Source: Gammaproteobacteria bacterium
GTDB lineage: Bacteria; Pseudomonadota; Gammaproteobacteria; Steroidobacterales; JABDKV01
NCBI GenBank assembly: GCA_029862165.1
Contig: JAOTXU010000016.1
Location: 1-64,000, forward strand
Direction of reading: 5' to 3'
DNA length: 64,000 nucleotides
This document shows positions 45,408 to 55,637 of the stretch, piece after piece (within the stretch, counting starts at the first letter, position 1; each line of letters starts with the position of its first letter). Below the pieces are notes generated by a model. That model was not told the DNA's origin and ran no database searches. It saw only the letters and a program-made list of their open reading frames with translations. The position numbers were made by a program, and so were the translations under genes.

Positions 45408-46174
45408 ATAACTCAGGCACGGTTGTAACAGTCCTGCTATTGCTGGCGGGCGCAACACAGGCGTCGGATACTGCCTGGAAGCATTATTCCATTGCCGAGG
45501 CCAGTTTGGCGCCGGCCTTAAGTTTTCCACATCAGCCTTGTTTCAAAAGTGCGGCGATTGCATATGATGTGCCCCTGACCTTGTTACTGGCAGTGGCACG
45601 TGGAGAAAGCGATTTCGACGTGAAGGCTCGTTCCCATGCGAATGCACACGGTCTTATGCAGATATTATGGCCGACGACCGCAAATCACCTGGGTATTTAC
45701 CGGCTCTCACAACTCTACGAGCCCTGTACCAACATAGATGCCGGAGCCCGATATCTGAGAGAAATGCTCAATCGTTATGACGGTAACGTGCATTTGGCTT
45801 TGGCCGCCTACAACTACGGGCCACATCGCATCAGCCAGAATCGCCGGATCCCGGATGGTGCCGCCTGGTATAGCGCCTACATCCACCGGCACCTTGATTA
45901 TGTGTTGGGCCGAGGACCCTCGGCGTTGCCCTCTGATGCACCACGCGACTACAGGGTTGAGGCGAAGATGGCACTGATTACTTTTTCGGCACCATATCGC
46001 GCGCAGGCCTTTGTCGATCAGATTCAGGCCGCGGAACCGACGTTGCGACTGGAATGGTTTCGCGAAGAAGCAGGACGCTTTCGCGTAATGCTGCTTTACA
46101 ATGGCCGTGATGAGCTAAGACGCAGCCAGGCAATGTTGCGTAATGCAGGATTCCGCAGCAAAAGAAAAGGCTGA
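45404..46174 (+). CDS. Lytic transglycosylase (SLT domain) with SPOR-like tail, last gene of the envelope operon
   Basis: 256 residues from TTG 45404, overlapping the previous stop (TTGA). A short signal peptide ends near TQA-SD. The SLT goose-lysozyme-like domain (about 42-160) has the catalytic glutamate in LLAVARGESDFD, plus AHGLMQILWPTTA, NIDAGARYLREML and LALAAYNYGP. The last 70 residues (TFSAPYRAQAFVDQIQAAEP, GRFRVMLLYNGRDELRR) look SPOR-like. It should cut glycan strands with 1,6-anhydro ends. It closes an operon that also encodes a TolQ/TolR-like pair. Confidence 0.92.
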   Translation: MNNSGTVVTVLLLLAGATQASDTAWKHYSIAEASLAPALSFPHQPCFKSAAIAYDVPLTLLLAVARGESDFDVKARSHANAHGLMQILWPTTANHLGIYRLSQLYEPCTNIDAGARYLREMLNRYDGNVHLALAAYNYGPHRISQNRRIPDGAAWYSAYIHRHLDYVLGRGPSALPSDAPRDYRVEAKMALITFSAPYRAQAFVDQIQAAEPTLRLEWFREEAGRFRVMLLYNGRDELRRSQAMLRNAGFRSKRKG

Positions 46175-46250
46175 TCCTTGGGTGAAATGACCCGATGCTG
46201 TCGCTAGGGCGCCAGTCCGCCTGGTCCTGGCTATTCCGTTGAGGGATGTC

Positions 46251-46514
46251 CTAGTGGACGCTCTGAACGGCGCTTTCTATGGCAGGTATTTCGTCGAGTG
46301 ATTGTAGTCTACGCGCGTCTTCCAGCAATGCGCGATGATCTTCCGGCGATACATTGGTGCTCAGCAGCCAGCCACCGTCAGGTCGGCGGATTGCCCACAC
46401 ATGCTGATGTTCGCAATAAAACTCATCTTTGCCGGACAGCTGCGCCTTGCGCTGGTTTTGGAAACATTCCCCACATATCAGCGCTCTTGGCGGCGCATTT
46501 GTTTCGTTCTTCAT
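46251..46514 (-). CDS. Small zinc-ribbon-like protein
   Basis: 87 residues from ATG 46514 with GGAG upstream; a GTG one codon earlier is the alternative. CGECFQ near the start and C-E-H-Q-H about 20 residues later form a possible Cys/His zinc site. The remainder is helical. No family was recognised. It faces the preceding operon convergently. Confidence 0.65.
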   Translation of the reverse strand: MKNETNAPPRALICGECFQNQRKAQLSGKDEFYCEHQHVWAIRRPDGGWLLSTNVSPEDHRALLEDARRLQSLDEIPAIESAVQSVH

Positions 46515-46628
46515 CACCGCTCCACGTATTTGTTCTTAGTCGGGCGAACACAATATATATTGGTGCGAGCCTAATTATTAGGCGCTAGTGTAGAGCATCT
46601 GCGCAAAATCGCAATGGGAACTTAACAA

Positions 46629-47516
46629 GTGCCCGAATTACCTGACATAACCCTGTACATCGAGGCGCTTCACAAACGGATACGTGGCGCATCTTTGACC
46701 AACGTGAACCTGCGCAGCCCATTCTTTTTGCGCTCCGTGAAGCCGGATTTGAGCGAATTAACCGGTAGCGTGGTTGATGACATAAAACGAATGGGTAAAC
46801 GCATCGCCATTGGAATGGATACCGGCCAGTGGCTGGTTATCCATCTGATGATTGCGGGGCGTTTGCAGTGGTACAGCGAGAGACCGGGTCGCGGTGGACG
46901 CAATGTCCTCGCCGACTTTGTATTTGACACAGGTTGTTTGCGCGTGACAGAAGCTGGCACAAAAAAGCGCGCTTCTTTGCACGTAGTTGCGGCGGCAAAT
47001 CTTGCCGATCATAACCCGGGTGGTCTGGAAATAATCGAGGCTGACCTGGACCAGTTTCGATCACGGTTGCAGTTGCGCAACCACACATTGAGGCGCGCGT
47101 TGACAGACCCACGCCTTTTTAGCGGTATTGGAAATGCTTATTCCGATGAGATTCTGCATGCTGCCGGGTTGTCGCCATTGGCAATGACGCAAGGCCTGGA
47201 TGAACAGTCGATCCAACGCTTGTTCGACGCCGTCCGTAACGTGCTGACTTCCTGGACTGATCGCTTGCGAATCAAAACTGGGACTGGATTTCCCACACGG
47301 GTCACGGCATTCAGAGAAGGAATGGCGGTGCACGGCCGGTTTGGTCAACCCTGTCCGGTCTGTCAAACCAGCGTGCAACGTATTCGTTATGTCAGTAACG
47401 AGACTAACTATTGTCCGCGGTGTCAGACGGGCGGGAAAATTCTTGCGGACCGTTCTTTGTCGCGGCTCCTGAAAAAAGATTGGCCTCGCACGATTGAGGA
47501 ATTGGAGGGCCTTTGA
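46629..47516 (+). CDS. Fpg/Nei-family DNA glycosylase
   Basis: 295 residues from GTG 46629; after Met removal the protein begins with Pro-Glu-Leu-Pro, the catalytic N-terminus of the Fpg/Nei superfamily. The helix-two-turn-helix region (about 150-215) and a C4 zinc finger at the end (CPVCQTSVQRIRYVSNETNY, then CPRC) are present. About 30 extra residues follow the finger, unlike the short ends of classical MutM and Nei. It should remove oxidised bases. Substrate subfamily not assigned. Confidence 0.92.
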   Translation: MPELPDITLYIEALHKRIRGASLTNVNLRSPFFLRSVKPDLSELTGSVVDDIKRMGKRIAIGMDTGQWLVIHLMIAGRLQWYSERPGRGGRNVLADFVFDTGCLRVTEAGTKKRASLHVVAAANLADHNPGGLEIIEADLDQFRSRLQLRNHTLRRALTDPRLFSGIGNAYSDEILHAAGLSPLAMTQGLDEQSIQRLFDAVRNVLTSWTDRLRIKTGTGFPTRVTAFREGMAVHGRFGQPCPVCQTSVQRIRYVSNETNYCPRCQTGGKILADRSLSRLLKKDWPRTIEELEGL

Positions 47517-47641
47517 TCGGATTAAGTCCGATGCGGCGAACACTTCCAGCCCGATGGGGCACTTATGGTCAAACGCCGCATTGACGGGCTCGGGTGATGC
47601 TAAAATTGGAACACAAGAGATTACAATAAAAAGAGTGGGCA

Positions 47642-48787
47642 ATGAGAGATACACCAGGCCTTCGCATTTCCATATTGATCATGTTTTTGTGGTCAACCGT
47701 CGCCGTATCGCAGGATGTATTTGACTCCGATGGAGACGGTTACGACGACAATTCCGACAATTGCACGCTGGTCGCAAATGACGCCCAACGCGATACTGAT
47801 AGCGACTTTAAAGGGAATATGTGTGACGCCGATTTCAACAACGATGGGGCGATCAATTTTGCCGACCTGAGGGTCATGGCCGAAAACTTTTTTACCACAA
47901 ATGAGCACGCTGACCTCGATGGCAGCGGTCTGGTAAATTTCGTCGACTTGCGCCTTATGGCGGACATGTTCTTTCTTGCCCCGGGTCCGACCGGGGCTGA
48001 CCCCGACCAGCCACCTTGCGATTGTTATTTTTCCAATGACTGCAACGACGGTAATCCCGGTACGCAGTTGTTTTGTGATTTCGGCCCTGGTTCGTTCTTC
48101 ACGGAGGACGTCTGCGCCTGGCGTGATATAAAACCAAACGGTGTCTTTGGCGCGGGTTGTTCGATCGAGTCCGATCTAACCACCGGTGCCTGGGTGCCGA
48201 GTATCTGTGATGGCATTTGCACGCCAGAGGGCGGTGGCTCGTCCGTTGGGCTGGAAGATACTGCGCTGATTGCCCAGACGATTGAGTATTGGGGCGCAGC
48301 CATGATCGATCCATCGGCAGGCGGTGGTGGTCCTGTCGACGCAAAGATTGCAGCGCAGGCGACGGCGGTGCAGTTCAATGCAGCCAACGCTCCCATGGTG
48401 CTGGGGCGTCACGCCGCTGATGCGTTGGCGATGGCGGCAGGTGAATCATTTCACGACTATTTCTGTCATTGGGAAGGTCATCCCGAAGATGGCAATCCGC
48501 CGGTAGTCGATCTGGCAGGCGACACGTGCCGCATCACCTCGGGTCGGTTGACCATTCAGGCACTGGTGAGTGAAATTCAGACTCCGGGCAGCGCGGCGGC
48601 AATCATGGCGGGTATCGTAGATGCCTGTCCGAATTGGCGGAGAATGTTTAGCACCCAATGTACTGCGGGCCCGGGCGCATTGAATTGCGCTATCGAATTC
48701 ATTGAGGCACAGGCATATTTTCTGCGTACGCCGCGGATCTCGCCAGCGACGGTCCCGAGTCTGATCGACGAGTTACTAGGCAACTAA
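47642..48787 (+). CDS. Secreted protein with thrombospondin type-3 and dockerin-like calcium motifs
   Basis: 381 residues. Signal peptide ends near AVS-QD. The first mature part has a thrombospondin-3-like repeat (DSDGDGYDDNSDNC, DTDSDFKGNMCDADF). A dockerin-type pair of calcium loops follows (DFNNDGAINFADLRVM and DLDGSGLVNFVDLRLM, each D-x-D/N-x-D/S-G). The remaining 250 residues hold about a dozen cysteines and no recognised domain. No cohesin gene is in the window. It ends with its own terminator. Confidence 0.85.
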   Translation: MRDTPGLRISILIMFLWSTVAVSQDVFDSDGDGYDDNSDNCTLVANDAQRDTDSDFKGNMCDADFNNDGAINFADLRVMAENFFTTNEHADLDGSGLVNFVDLRLMADMFFLAPGPTGADPDQPPCDCYFSNDCNDGNPGTQLFCDFGPGSFFTEDVCAWRDIKPNGVFGAGCSIESDLTTGAWVPSICDGICTPEGGGSSVGLEDTALIAQTIEYWGAAMIDPSAGGGGPVDAKIAAQATAVQFNAANAPMVLGRHAADALAMAAGESFHDYFCHWEGHPEDGNPPVVDLAGDTCRITSGRLTIQALVSEIQTPGSAAAIMAGIVDACPNWRRMFSTQCTAGPGALNCAIEFIEAQAYFLRTPRISPATVPSLIDELLGN

Positions 48788-48819
48788 TTTGCGCTGACCG
48801 GCGCACGCATTGACTAAAT

Positions 48820-48847
48820 AGGCCGGCGTATTGCCGGCCTTTTTTTG
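48820..48847 (+). terminator. Rho-independent terminator after the dockerin-like gene
   Basis: AGGCCGGC - GTATT - GCCGGCCT followed by a run of T, about 30 bp after the stop at 48787 and 75 bp before recC. Confidence 0.92.
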
Positions 48848-48921
48848 CGTGGACGGCGTTGGGGCTCGGTCAAAGCCGGTTTCGGCACGAGCACGAGTGT
48901 ATCGGTTAGACTGACGCTGAC

Positions 48922-51900
48922 GTGCTGAAAGTTCTGCAGAGCAATCGACTGGAAACCCTCGCCTCGCATCTCAGCAGGGCGGTGTCTACTGCAGACCCCC
49001 TCGAAGCCGAAACAGTTATCGTTCCGAATCCAGGTGTAGCGCGCTGGCTTTGGCTCTACCTCGCAAAAGAACACGGTATCAGCGCCAATCTCGACTGCGT
49101 GTTGCCGGGCAGTTTTATCTGGCGTGTCTTTCACCGCCTGTTACCAGGCGTACCGGAGCATTCTCCGCACGAACCAGCCGTCATGACCTGGCGTCTGCAC
49201 CGGCTCTTGCGTTCGGTACGCGGCGATCCTGCGTTTTGTCAGCTTTTGAACTGGCGCGACACGAAAGATGACCGTCGACGTTTTGAATTGGCACAGCGGC
49301 TGGCGACATTATTCGATCAATACATTGTCTATAGACCGGACTGGATTGAACAATGGCGCGACGATGGTCAACCGGGCTGGCAACAAGAACTCTGGCGTCG
49401 TCTTGCACAGGAAACGCCGGAACCAGACTGGATGAGTTTGCGCCGCCGACTGGACGGACTGGATTCGGAAGCGGTAACTGCCGTCATGCCGGACAGAGTG
49501 AGTCTGCTCGGGATCCCGTTGCTGTCGCCGGGCTATCTGGAAGTGATGACCTGGCTTAGCTCGCATATCGACGTTCAACTTTTCTTATCAAATCCCTGTC
49601 GTGAGCATTGGGCGCATATCGTTCCGGAACGGGCATTTGGACGCGTTGCCGGCATTGCAGACGAAAAGGCACTTTATATAGAGAGTGGTAACGCGTTGTT
49701 GGCTTCCTGGGGTGGTCAGGGAAGGGATCTACTCGATCTCGTTGAGGAAATTGAATCCGGTGTCACTCAGACCTCGTTTGAATCCCCCGGCGAGGACACG
49801 TTACTGCACGCGGTACAAACACAGATTCTGGAGTTACGTAACCCGGGCGTGGACGGCCAGGCCACAGCAAGCCTCCAGCCTGGTGATCGCTCGATTCAGA
49901 TTCACGTCTGTCACGGCATAACGCGTGAGCTGGAAGTGTTGCACGACCAGTTGCTGGCGCTATTTGATAATAACGATACGCTCAGTGCCTCCGACGTTAT
50001 TGTTATGACACCGGATATTGATGCTTACTCGCCGTTCATCGATGCGGTGTTCGCGACGCCCAATCAGATTCCATTTCACATCGCCGACATCAGTTCACGG
50101 CGTGGCATGCCCTTGATCGAGACTTTCATGGGTCTGTTCGATCTGCCACAGGCTCGCTTTGATGCAACTCACGTATTCTCGGTTTTGGAGTTGCCGGCAG
50201 TACATCGACGTTTCGGTATCGCCGAGAGCGATCTGCCCCAGGTTCAAGACTGGGTGCGAGAGACGGGTGTTCGTTGGGGGTTGGACGCAGGCAGTCGCGC
50301 CGAGTATGGGCGCGACGATGCGGGGTTACATAGCTGGCGCCGTGGGCTGGATCGTCTGTTACTCGGTTTTGCGTTGCCGGGCGAAAACATCGGGACTTTT
50401 GCAGGTGTGTTGCCACACGACAACATAGAGGGGTCGGCAGCACTGAATCTCGGCGGGTTGGCGGAGTTTGTGTCACGGCTGAAAATGTTTTCGTCGGCGT
50501 TGCAGGAGTTACGCACCGCAAGTGAGTGGGCTGATTGGTTGCACGAGCAACTCGATGTGTTTTTTCATGTGTTGGAGGAACAGGAGGGCGAGGCGCAAAC
50601 ACTGCGTGACGCGATCAGCTCGCTCGCGGAGTACGCCGAACTGGGCGGCCACACCGAGGCGATTGATATCAAGCTCGTGGTTGACTGGGTGACTACACGA
50701 CTGGATTCCCGTGCCTCGACACGCGGATTTCTGGGCCATGGCGTGACATTCTGTGGGATTGTGCCCATGCGCAGCGTTCCGTTTCCTGTCGTCTGTTTGA
50801 TCGGACTCAATGACGATACGTTTCCACGTATCGAGCGACCAGCGGGTTTTGATTTGATCGCGAAGAAACCTCGGCGCGGCGATCGATCACGCCGTGACGA
50901 CGACCGGCAGGCTTTCTTGGAATGCCTGCTCAATGCGCGCGACGTCTTTTACATGAGCTATGTGGGTCGTGGAATCAGAGATGATGCTTCGATACCACCA
51001 TCGGTAGTTGTCAGCGAAATGGTGGACTACTGCAATCGTTCATTTGTTTCGGTTGATCGGAAACCGGTCGGTGACGGATTGATCACGTTGCACCGCGTGC
51101 AGGCTTTTAGCCCAGTTTATTTCGATGGCAGTGATCCGTCGCTTTTTACCTATTCGGACATCGTCGCAACACCATCCGATCGGCAAACGCGGCCAAGCAA
51201 CTTTCTCAGCGACATCCTGGAATGCGACGATGTTGACTTGTGGCCTGTCAGCCTCGATGCACTGATTCGCTTCTTCAAAAATCCTGCGAAGAGTCTAATG
51301 TCAGATCGACTGGGGATTTCCTATGCCGGCGACGCTGATCCCGTCGACACACACGATCCTGTTTTTCTCAATAAGCTCGAGCAATGGAATCTGGGCGAGT
51401 GGATGTTGCGATTGCGTGAGGCCGGTCGTGGTCGTGATGAAGTACTGGAAATGGCGCGCAACAGTCGTTATGCGCCCAGCGGACCGGCCGGCGCTTTGAC
51501 GTTGGGCAAGCTAATGGAGCGAGTCAATATTATCCACGCCGGCTTGTCCGCTTTTCGACCGCAAGACGAACCGCATGCGGTCACTATTGACTTTCGCAAG
51601 GAGAACATACCGTTGACTGGCCGTTTGGGTGAGTTGCATGAGTCGGGACAGTACTTGTGGCGGTTTGGCAAGACGCGTGCACATGACCGCGTGGCATTGT
51701 GGATCAGGCACCTTGTGTTAAACGTCGCTCAACCAACCCGGATCGACCGGACATCTTATTGGTACGCAGAGGATGGCACATTGAAACTGCCTCCATTACG
51801 CGATGCTGGTAGTTACCTGACCGATCTCGTGCAACTGTACGAACGCGGCATGAAAGAGGGTCTGCCATTTTTTTCGGAATCGTCATGGGTGTATGTCAGT

Positions 51901-52101
51901 GAATTGGCAGAGAAGGCCGATGCAATAAAGGCGTTGGAGGAAGCAAAAAAGAAATATCACAGTACACGTCACATTTATAGTCACGGCGATAATTCCAACC
52001 CATACATCAACCGGGTTTTTTCCAATGGTGTCGACTGGGATCATTTTGGCGAACTCGCTATGCGCGTCTATGGACCGCTGAACGAACACCTCCAGTCATG
52101 A
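48922..52101 (+). CDS. recC: Exodeoxyribonuclease V subunit gamma
   Basis: 1059 residues from GTG 48922, close to the E. coli RecC length of about 1120. The N-terminal inactive helicase-like part (RLETLASHLSRAVSTADPLE, VIVPNPGVARWLWLYLAKEH) and C-terminal degenerate nuclease-like part fit RecC. It recognises Chi and pins the complex. It overlaps recB by 4 bp (ATGA). Confidence 0.95.
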   Translation: MLKVLQSNRLETLASHLSRAVSTADPLEAETVIVPNPGVARWLWLYLAKEHGISANLDCVLPGSFIWRVFHRLLPGVPEHSPHEPAVMTWRLHRLLRSVRGDPAFCQLLNWRDTKDDRRRFELAQRLATLFDQYIVYRPDWIEQWRDDGQPGWQQELWRRLAQETPEPDWMSLRRRLDGLDSEAVTAVMPDRVSLLGIPLLSPGYLEVMTWLSSHIDVQLFLSNPCREHWAHIVPERAFGRVAGIADEKALYIESGNALLASWGGQGRDLLDLVEEIESGVTQTSFESPGEDTLLHAVQTQILELRNPGVDGQATASLQPGDRSIQIHVCHGITRELEVLHDQLLALFDNNDTLSASDVIVMTPDIDAYSPFIDAVFATPNQIPFHIADISSRRGMPLIETFMGLFDLPQARFDATHVFSVLELPAVHRRFGIAESDLPQVQDWVRETGVRWGLDAGSRAEYGRDDAGLHSWRRGLDRLLLGFALPGENIGTFAGVLPHDNIEGSAALNLGGLAEFVSRLKMFSSALQELRTASEWADWLHEQLDVFFHVLEEQEGEAQTLRDAISSLAEYAELGGHTEAIDIKLVVDWVTTRLDSRASTRGFLGHGVTFCGIVPMRSVPFPVVCLIGLNDDTFPRIERPAGFDLIAKKPRRGDRSRRDDDRQAFLECLLNARDVFYMSYVGRGIRDDASIPPSVVVSEMVDYCNRSFVSVDRKPVGDGLITLHRVQAFSPVYFDGSDPSLFTYSDIVATPSDRQTRPSNFLSDILECDDVDLWPVSLDALIRFFKNPAKSLMSDRLGISYAGDADPVDTHDPVFLNKLEQWNLGEWMLRLREAGRGRDEVLEMARNSRYAPSGPAGALTLGKLMERVNIIHAGLSAFRPQDEPHAVTIDFRKENIPLTGRLGELHESGQYLWRFGKTRAHDRVALWIRHLVLNVAQPTRIDRTSYWYAEDGTLKLPPLRDAGSYLTDLVQLYERGMKEGLPFFSESSWVYVSELAEKADAIKALEEAKKKYHSTRHIYSHGDNSNPYINRVFSNGVDWDHFGELAMRVYGPLNEHLQS

Positions 52102-55100
52102 ACGATCATCGCGACTATCGGCAATTAGACGCACTCACGGTGCCACTGCGTGGAGTCAACCTGGTTGAGGCAAACGCAGGTACAGGTAAAACCTACAATA
52201 TCGTTTCGCTTTACTTACGGTTGTTGTTGGAAAGTGCGATTACCGTCGATCAAATTCTCGTCGTCAGTTTTACGGACGCGGCAACGGCCGAACTAAAGGA
52301 ACGAGTGCGTGGTCGTCTGCGCCGCATGCAGACAGTATTTGAGACAGGTGAGGGTGAAGCAGAAGAACTGGAATTGTATGCTTCCTGCCCAAACCGGGAA
52401 ACTGCTTTGCGCCAGATAGTGCGGGCACTCCAGTCATTCGATCAGGCCGCGATTTATACGATTCACGGATTTTGCCAACGGCTGCTGTCGGATGCTGCGT
52501 TTGAGGCTGGGTTATCTTCAAAAACCGACCTCATTACAGACGATGATGCGATTCGTCGTCAGCTGGTCGACGATTTCTGGCATGCAGAAACCACCCAAGG
52601 CTCGCCGATTTGGCTAAGCTACCTGTTGCGTAATACCAGTCCGGAACGACTATACAAGCAGCTCGCACCGTATTTCAGTCGCCCGTTGCTACATAGGATT
52701 GCTGCGTCCGAAGCGGGCATCGGGGTCGATGCCGAGACTTCTTTTGCTGTGCTCTATCAACAAGCACAAAAGGATTGGCCGGGTTATCGCGACGAGCTAT
52801 ACGAGCTGTTGCATAACAAAAGCCTGAAAAAAAATATATACAGCGACAAGTTGATCAAAGAAGACTTTCGCGCTGCCGATGAGTGGTCGGCGTCAGGCGA
52901 GATTCGCTTGGACCAGCTGCAGAAATTGGCAAGACTGGGCTCAAGAAAAGTTGAGAGCAGCGTCAAAAAAGGATTTGACCCAGTCACTCATCGATACCTC
53001 GATCAATTTCAGGAACTGTTGACTTTGGCTCAACAACTCTCGTCGGAGTTTTCACGCCGTTTGGCGGCGATGCGTGAACGCCTGCTTGCCTATGCCGACA
53101 AGGAATTGCCACGTCGAAAACGTGAAATGAGGGTCCGGCATTTTGACGATCTTTTGCGTGAGCTTTATGTGGTATTGCAGACCGGGCAGGCCAAAGCTTT
53201 GCGTCAGGCGGTAAGAGAGCAGTATTCCGCCGCTCTAATCGACGAGTTTCAGGATACCGATCCGCTGCAGTTTTCGATTTTTGATTATCTTTTTTGCCAA
53301 GACGATGTGCCTGTGTTCTTTGTTGGCGACCCCAAGCAAGCTATTTATGCTTTCCGTGGTGCTGATGTCTACGCTTATCTGGACGCGCGACGTCACGCCA
53401 CACGGGGGCATCGACTTGAGCTGAATTATCGTTCGACGCCGGCTTTGGTTGAAAGCATTAACCATTTGTTTGAGCGTCCGGTCAATCCATTCGTTATTGA
53501 CGCGATCGACTTTCATCAGTCGGCGGCGGCAAAAGACCTGTCCGGTTTGCACATAGACGACAAAGTCCAGCCAGCGATGCAATGGTGGCAGGTCTCGTCA
53601 CATGAAGGCAAAGCACCAAACAGACGCGATGTCGAGAGCAGCGTTGCCGAATCGGTGGCGACAGAAATTACAGCGTTGCTGCAATTGATACAAGAAGACC
53701 GAGTCACGAAGTCTGGCGGCGACACGCTGCAGGCGAAGGATATAGCCGTTTTGGTGAATTATCACAATCAGGGACGGCTGGTGAAGGATGCGCTGGAAAA
53801 ACGCGGTATCGGCTGCATGCAGTGGACAGATGAAAACGTTTTTCAAAGTTTCGAGGCGGAGGAACTCTATCAGGTTTTGAGCGCGGTTATCGAACCGGCC
53901 AATCACCGGATGGTGCGTGGGGCTTTAACAACTGAAGTGCTTGGTTATGACGCCCAAGGCATCGATGTTCTCGGCCGTGACGACAATCTGTGGCAGGAAT
54001 TGTTAGACCGTTTTGCCAGCTACCTTGAGTTATGGCGTCACCACGGTTTTGCCCGCATGTTGCGCCGCCTGATGAGGGACTTTGGCGTGGAACACAGATT
54101 GCTGGGTCTTGTGCGCGGACAGCGACGCCTCAGCAATATCTTACACCTGGCGGACCTGTTACAGCGTGAATCCAGTCGCCGCCACGGGCGGCCCCACGAA
54201 GTTCTCATCTGGATGCGTGAACAGCACAAGATTGACCGCCCTACCGATCAGGCGATGTTGTTGCGACTGGAAAGCGACGAAAACCTCGTGACCATCATGA
54301 CTGTGCATGTGAGCAAAGGCTTGCAGTTTCCGGTCGTATTTTGCCCCTATTTGTGGTCAGCATTTTCTGCCCGAGAACTCGACGTAGCCACATTTCATGA
54401 CGAGCACAATCGACCTTGTCTCGATCTGGGCAGCGAGAGAATAAACGCTCACTTGCAGCAGGAGAAAGTAGAGCGTCTGGCGGAGCAAGTGCGTCTGACC
54501 TATGTTGCCCTAACGCGCGCACAACTGGCTTGTTACGGTGTGTGGGGGTTGTTGCCTGGTTCCGATCGCTCCGGTCTCAACTGGTTGTTGCATCGGGCCG
54601 GGCCGCCACCGGTGGACGTCGCTCGCTTGAAGCGACCCACAGATGACCATGAGATAGCGTCTAGTCTTGCCACATTGGCCAGTGATAGCGTCACGGTAAA
54701 AGACATGCCAGCGTCATCGCCGCGGATGTTGATAAAAGCAGACAGTGGCCGCAGCAAGCTTGAGCCGAGGGCGTTGCAACACGAAATACCACGAGGCTGG
54801 CGGGTTTCCAGCTTCAGTGCCTTAACCCGTCATGTAGTTGAGGAACCGCGGGATTACGATGCCGGAAAGGGTGTCGATGTGTCAGCTGACGTGGAGCCCG
54901 AAGGAATCTTCGCCTTTCCGCGCGGCGCGCGAGCCGGCAGATGTATGCATGCCTTGTTCGAAAACATCGCATTTGACGCGACACAATCTGAGATCCTGCC
55001 GGTTGCGCAGCAGGTTCTAAGAGAACATGGCTATGATGCAGCGCTTGCCGACGTGCTTGCCACGATGGCAGTCAACGTGTTGTCCACCAATCTGGACAAG

Positions 55101-55637
55101 AATAAAACGCGGCTTTGCGACGTCGCGGTCGATCAACGCGTATGCGAAATGGAATTCTATTTCCCGACAGCGCGACTCAATGCTGATGCGTTACGCACGA
55201 CGCTGGGAAATTTCGGCAGAGATACACCTATCGAACAACGTCTGAACACCCTGGATTTCATCGTAGACGACGGGTTCGTGCATGGCTTCATAGATCTTGT
55301 ATTCGAAACGCACGGGCGTTACTACCTGACCGACTACAAATCGAATTGGTTGGGCGGCGCGATGGAGGACTATCGTATCGATCGTCTCATCCGGGAAATC
55401 TCGAGACACGATTATTATTTGCAATACCTTATTTACAGTGTTGCTTTGCACCGCCACCTTGCAAAGCGCTTGGCGGACTATGACTATGATCGTCATTTTG
55501 GTGGTGCTTACTATTTGTTTGTGCGTGGCATGCAGCCGGACAACGGTAGTGGTTATGGCGTTTTTTACGATCGGCCCGATGCAGAACTAATGCGCCGGCT
55601 CGAACTTTTGTTCTTTGGCCAGAGGCCTGGCAAGTGA
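52098..55637 (+). CDS. recB: Exodeoxyribonuclease V subunit beta (helicase-nuclease)
   Basis: 1179 residues. Walker A VEANAGTGKT (about 23-32), LIDEFQDTDPLQ (about 380), FFVGDPKQAIYAFRGADVYA, MTVHVSKGLQFPVVFCP and LTYVALTRAQ are the UvrD/SF1A helicase motifs. The C-terminal nuclease domain carries GRCMHALFENI, GFIDLVFETHG (about 1063) and TDYKSNW (about 1078). All catalytic residues look intact. ATGA overlaps with recC; GTGA overlaps with recD. Confidence 0.97.
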   Translation: MNDHRDYRQLDALTVPLRGVNLVEANAGTGKTYNIVSLYLRLLLESAITVDQILVVSFTDAATAELKERVRGRLRRMQTVFETGEGEAEELELYASCPNRETALRQIVRALQSFDQAAIYTIHGFCQRLLSDAAFEAGLSSKTDLITDDDAIRRQLVDDFWHAETTQGSPIWLSYLLRNTSPERLYKQLAPYFSRPLLHRIAASEAGIGVDAETSFAVLYQQAQKDWPGYRDELYELLHNKSLKKNIYSDKLIKEDFRAADEWSASGEIRLDQLQKLARLGSRKVESSVKKGFDPVTHRYLDQFQELLTLAQQLSSEFSRRLAAMRERLLAYADKELPRRKREMRVRHFDDLLRELYVVLQTGQAKALRQAVREQYSAALIDEFQDTDPLQFSIFDYLFCQDDVPVFFVGDPKQAIYAFRGADVYAYLDARRHATRGHRLELNYRSTPALVESINHLFERPVNPFVIDAIDFHQSAAAKDLSGLHIDDKVQPAMQWWQVSSHEGKAPNRRDVESSVAESVATEITALLQLIQEDRVTKSGGDTLQAKDIAVLVNYHNQGRLVKDALEKRGIGCMQWTDENVFQSFEAEELYQVLSAVIEPANHRMVRGALTTEVLGYDAQGIDVLGRDDNLWQELLDRFASYLELWRHHGFARMLRRLMRDFGVEHRLLGLVRGQRRLSNILHLADLLQRESSRRHGRPHEVLIWMREQHKIDRPTDQAMLLRLESDENLVTIMTVHVSKGLQFPVVFCPYLWSAFSARELDVATFHDEHNRPCLDLGSERINAHLQQEKVERLAEQVRLTYVALTRAQLACYGVWGLLPGSDRSGLNWLLHRAGPPPVDVARLKRPTDDHEIASSLATLASDSVTVKDMPASSPRMLIKADSGRSKLEPRALQHEIPRGWRVSSFSALTRHVVEEPRDYDAGKGVDVSADVEPEGIFAFPRGARAGRCMHALFENIAFDATQSEILPVAQQVLREHGYDAALADVLATMAVNVLSTNLDKNKTRLCDVAVDQRVCEMEFYFPTARLNADALRTTLGNFGRDTPIEQRLNTLDFIVDDGFVHGFIDLVFETHGRYYLTDYKSNWLGGAMEDYRIDRLIREISRHDYYLQYLIYSVALHRHLAKRLADYDYDRHFGGAYYLFVRGMQPDNGSGYGVFYDRPDAELMRRLELLFFGQRPGK

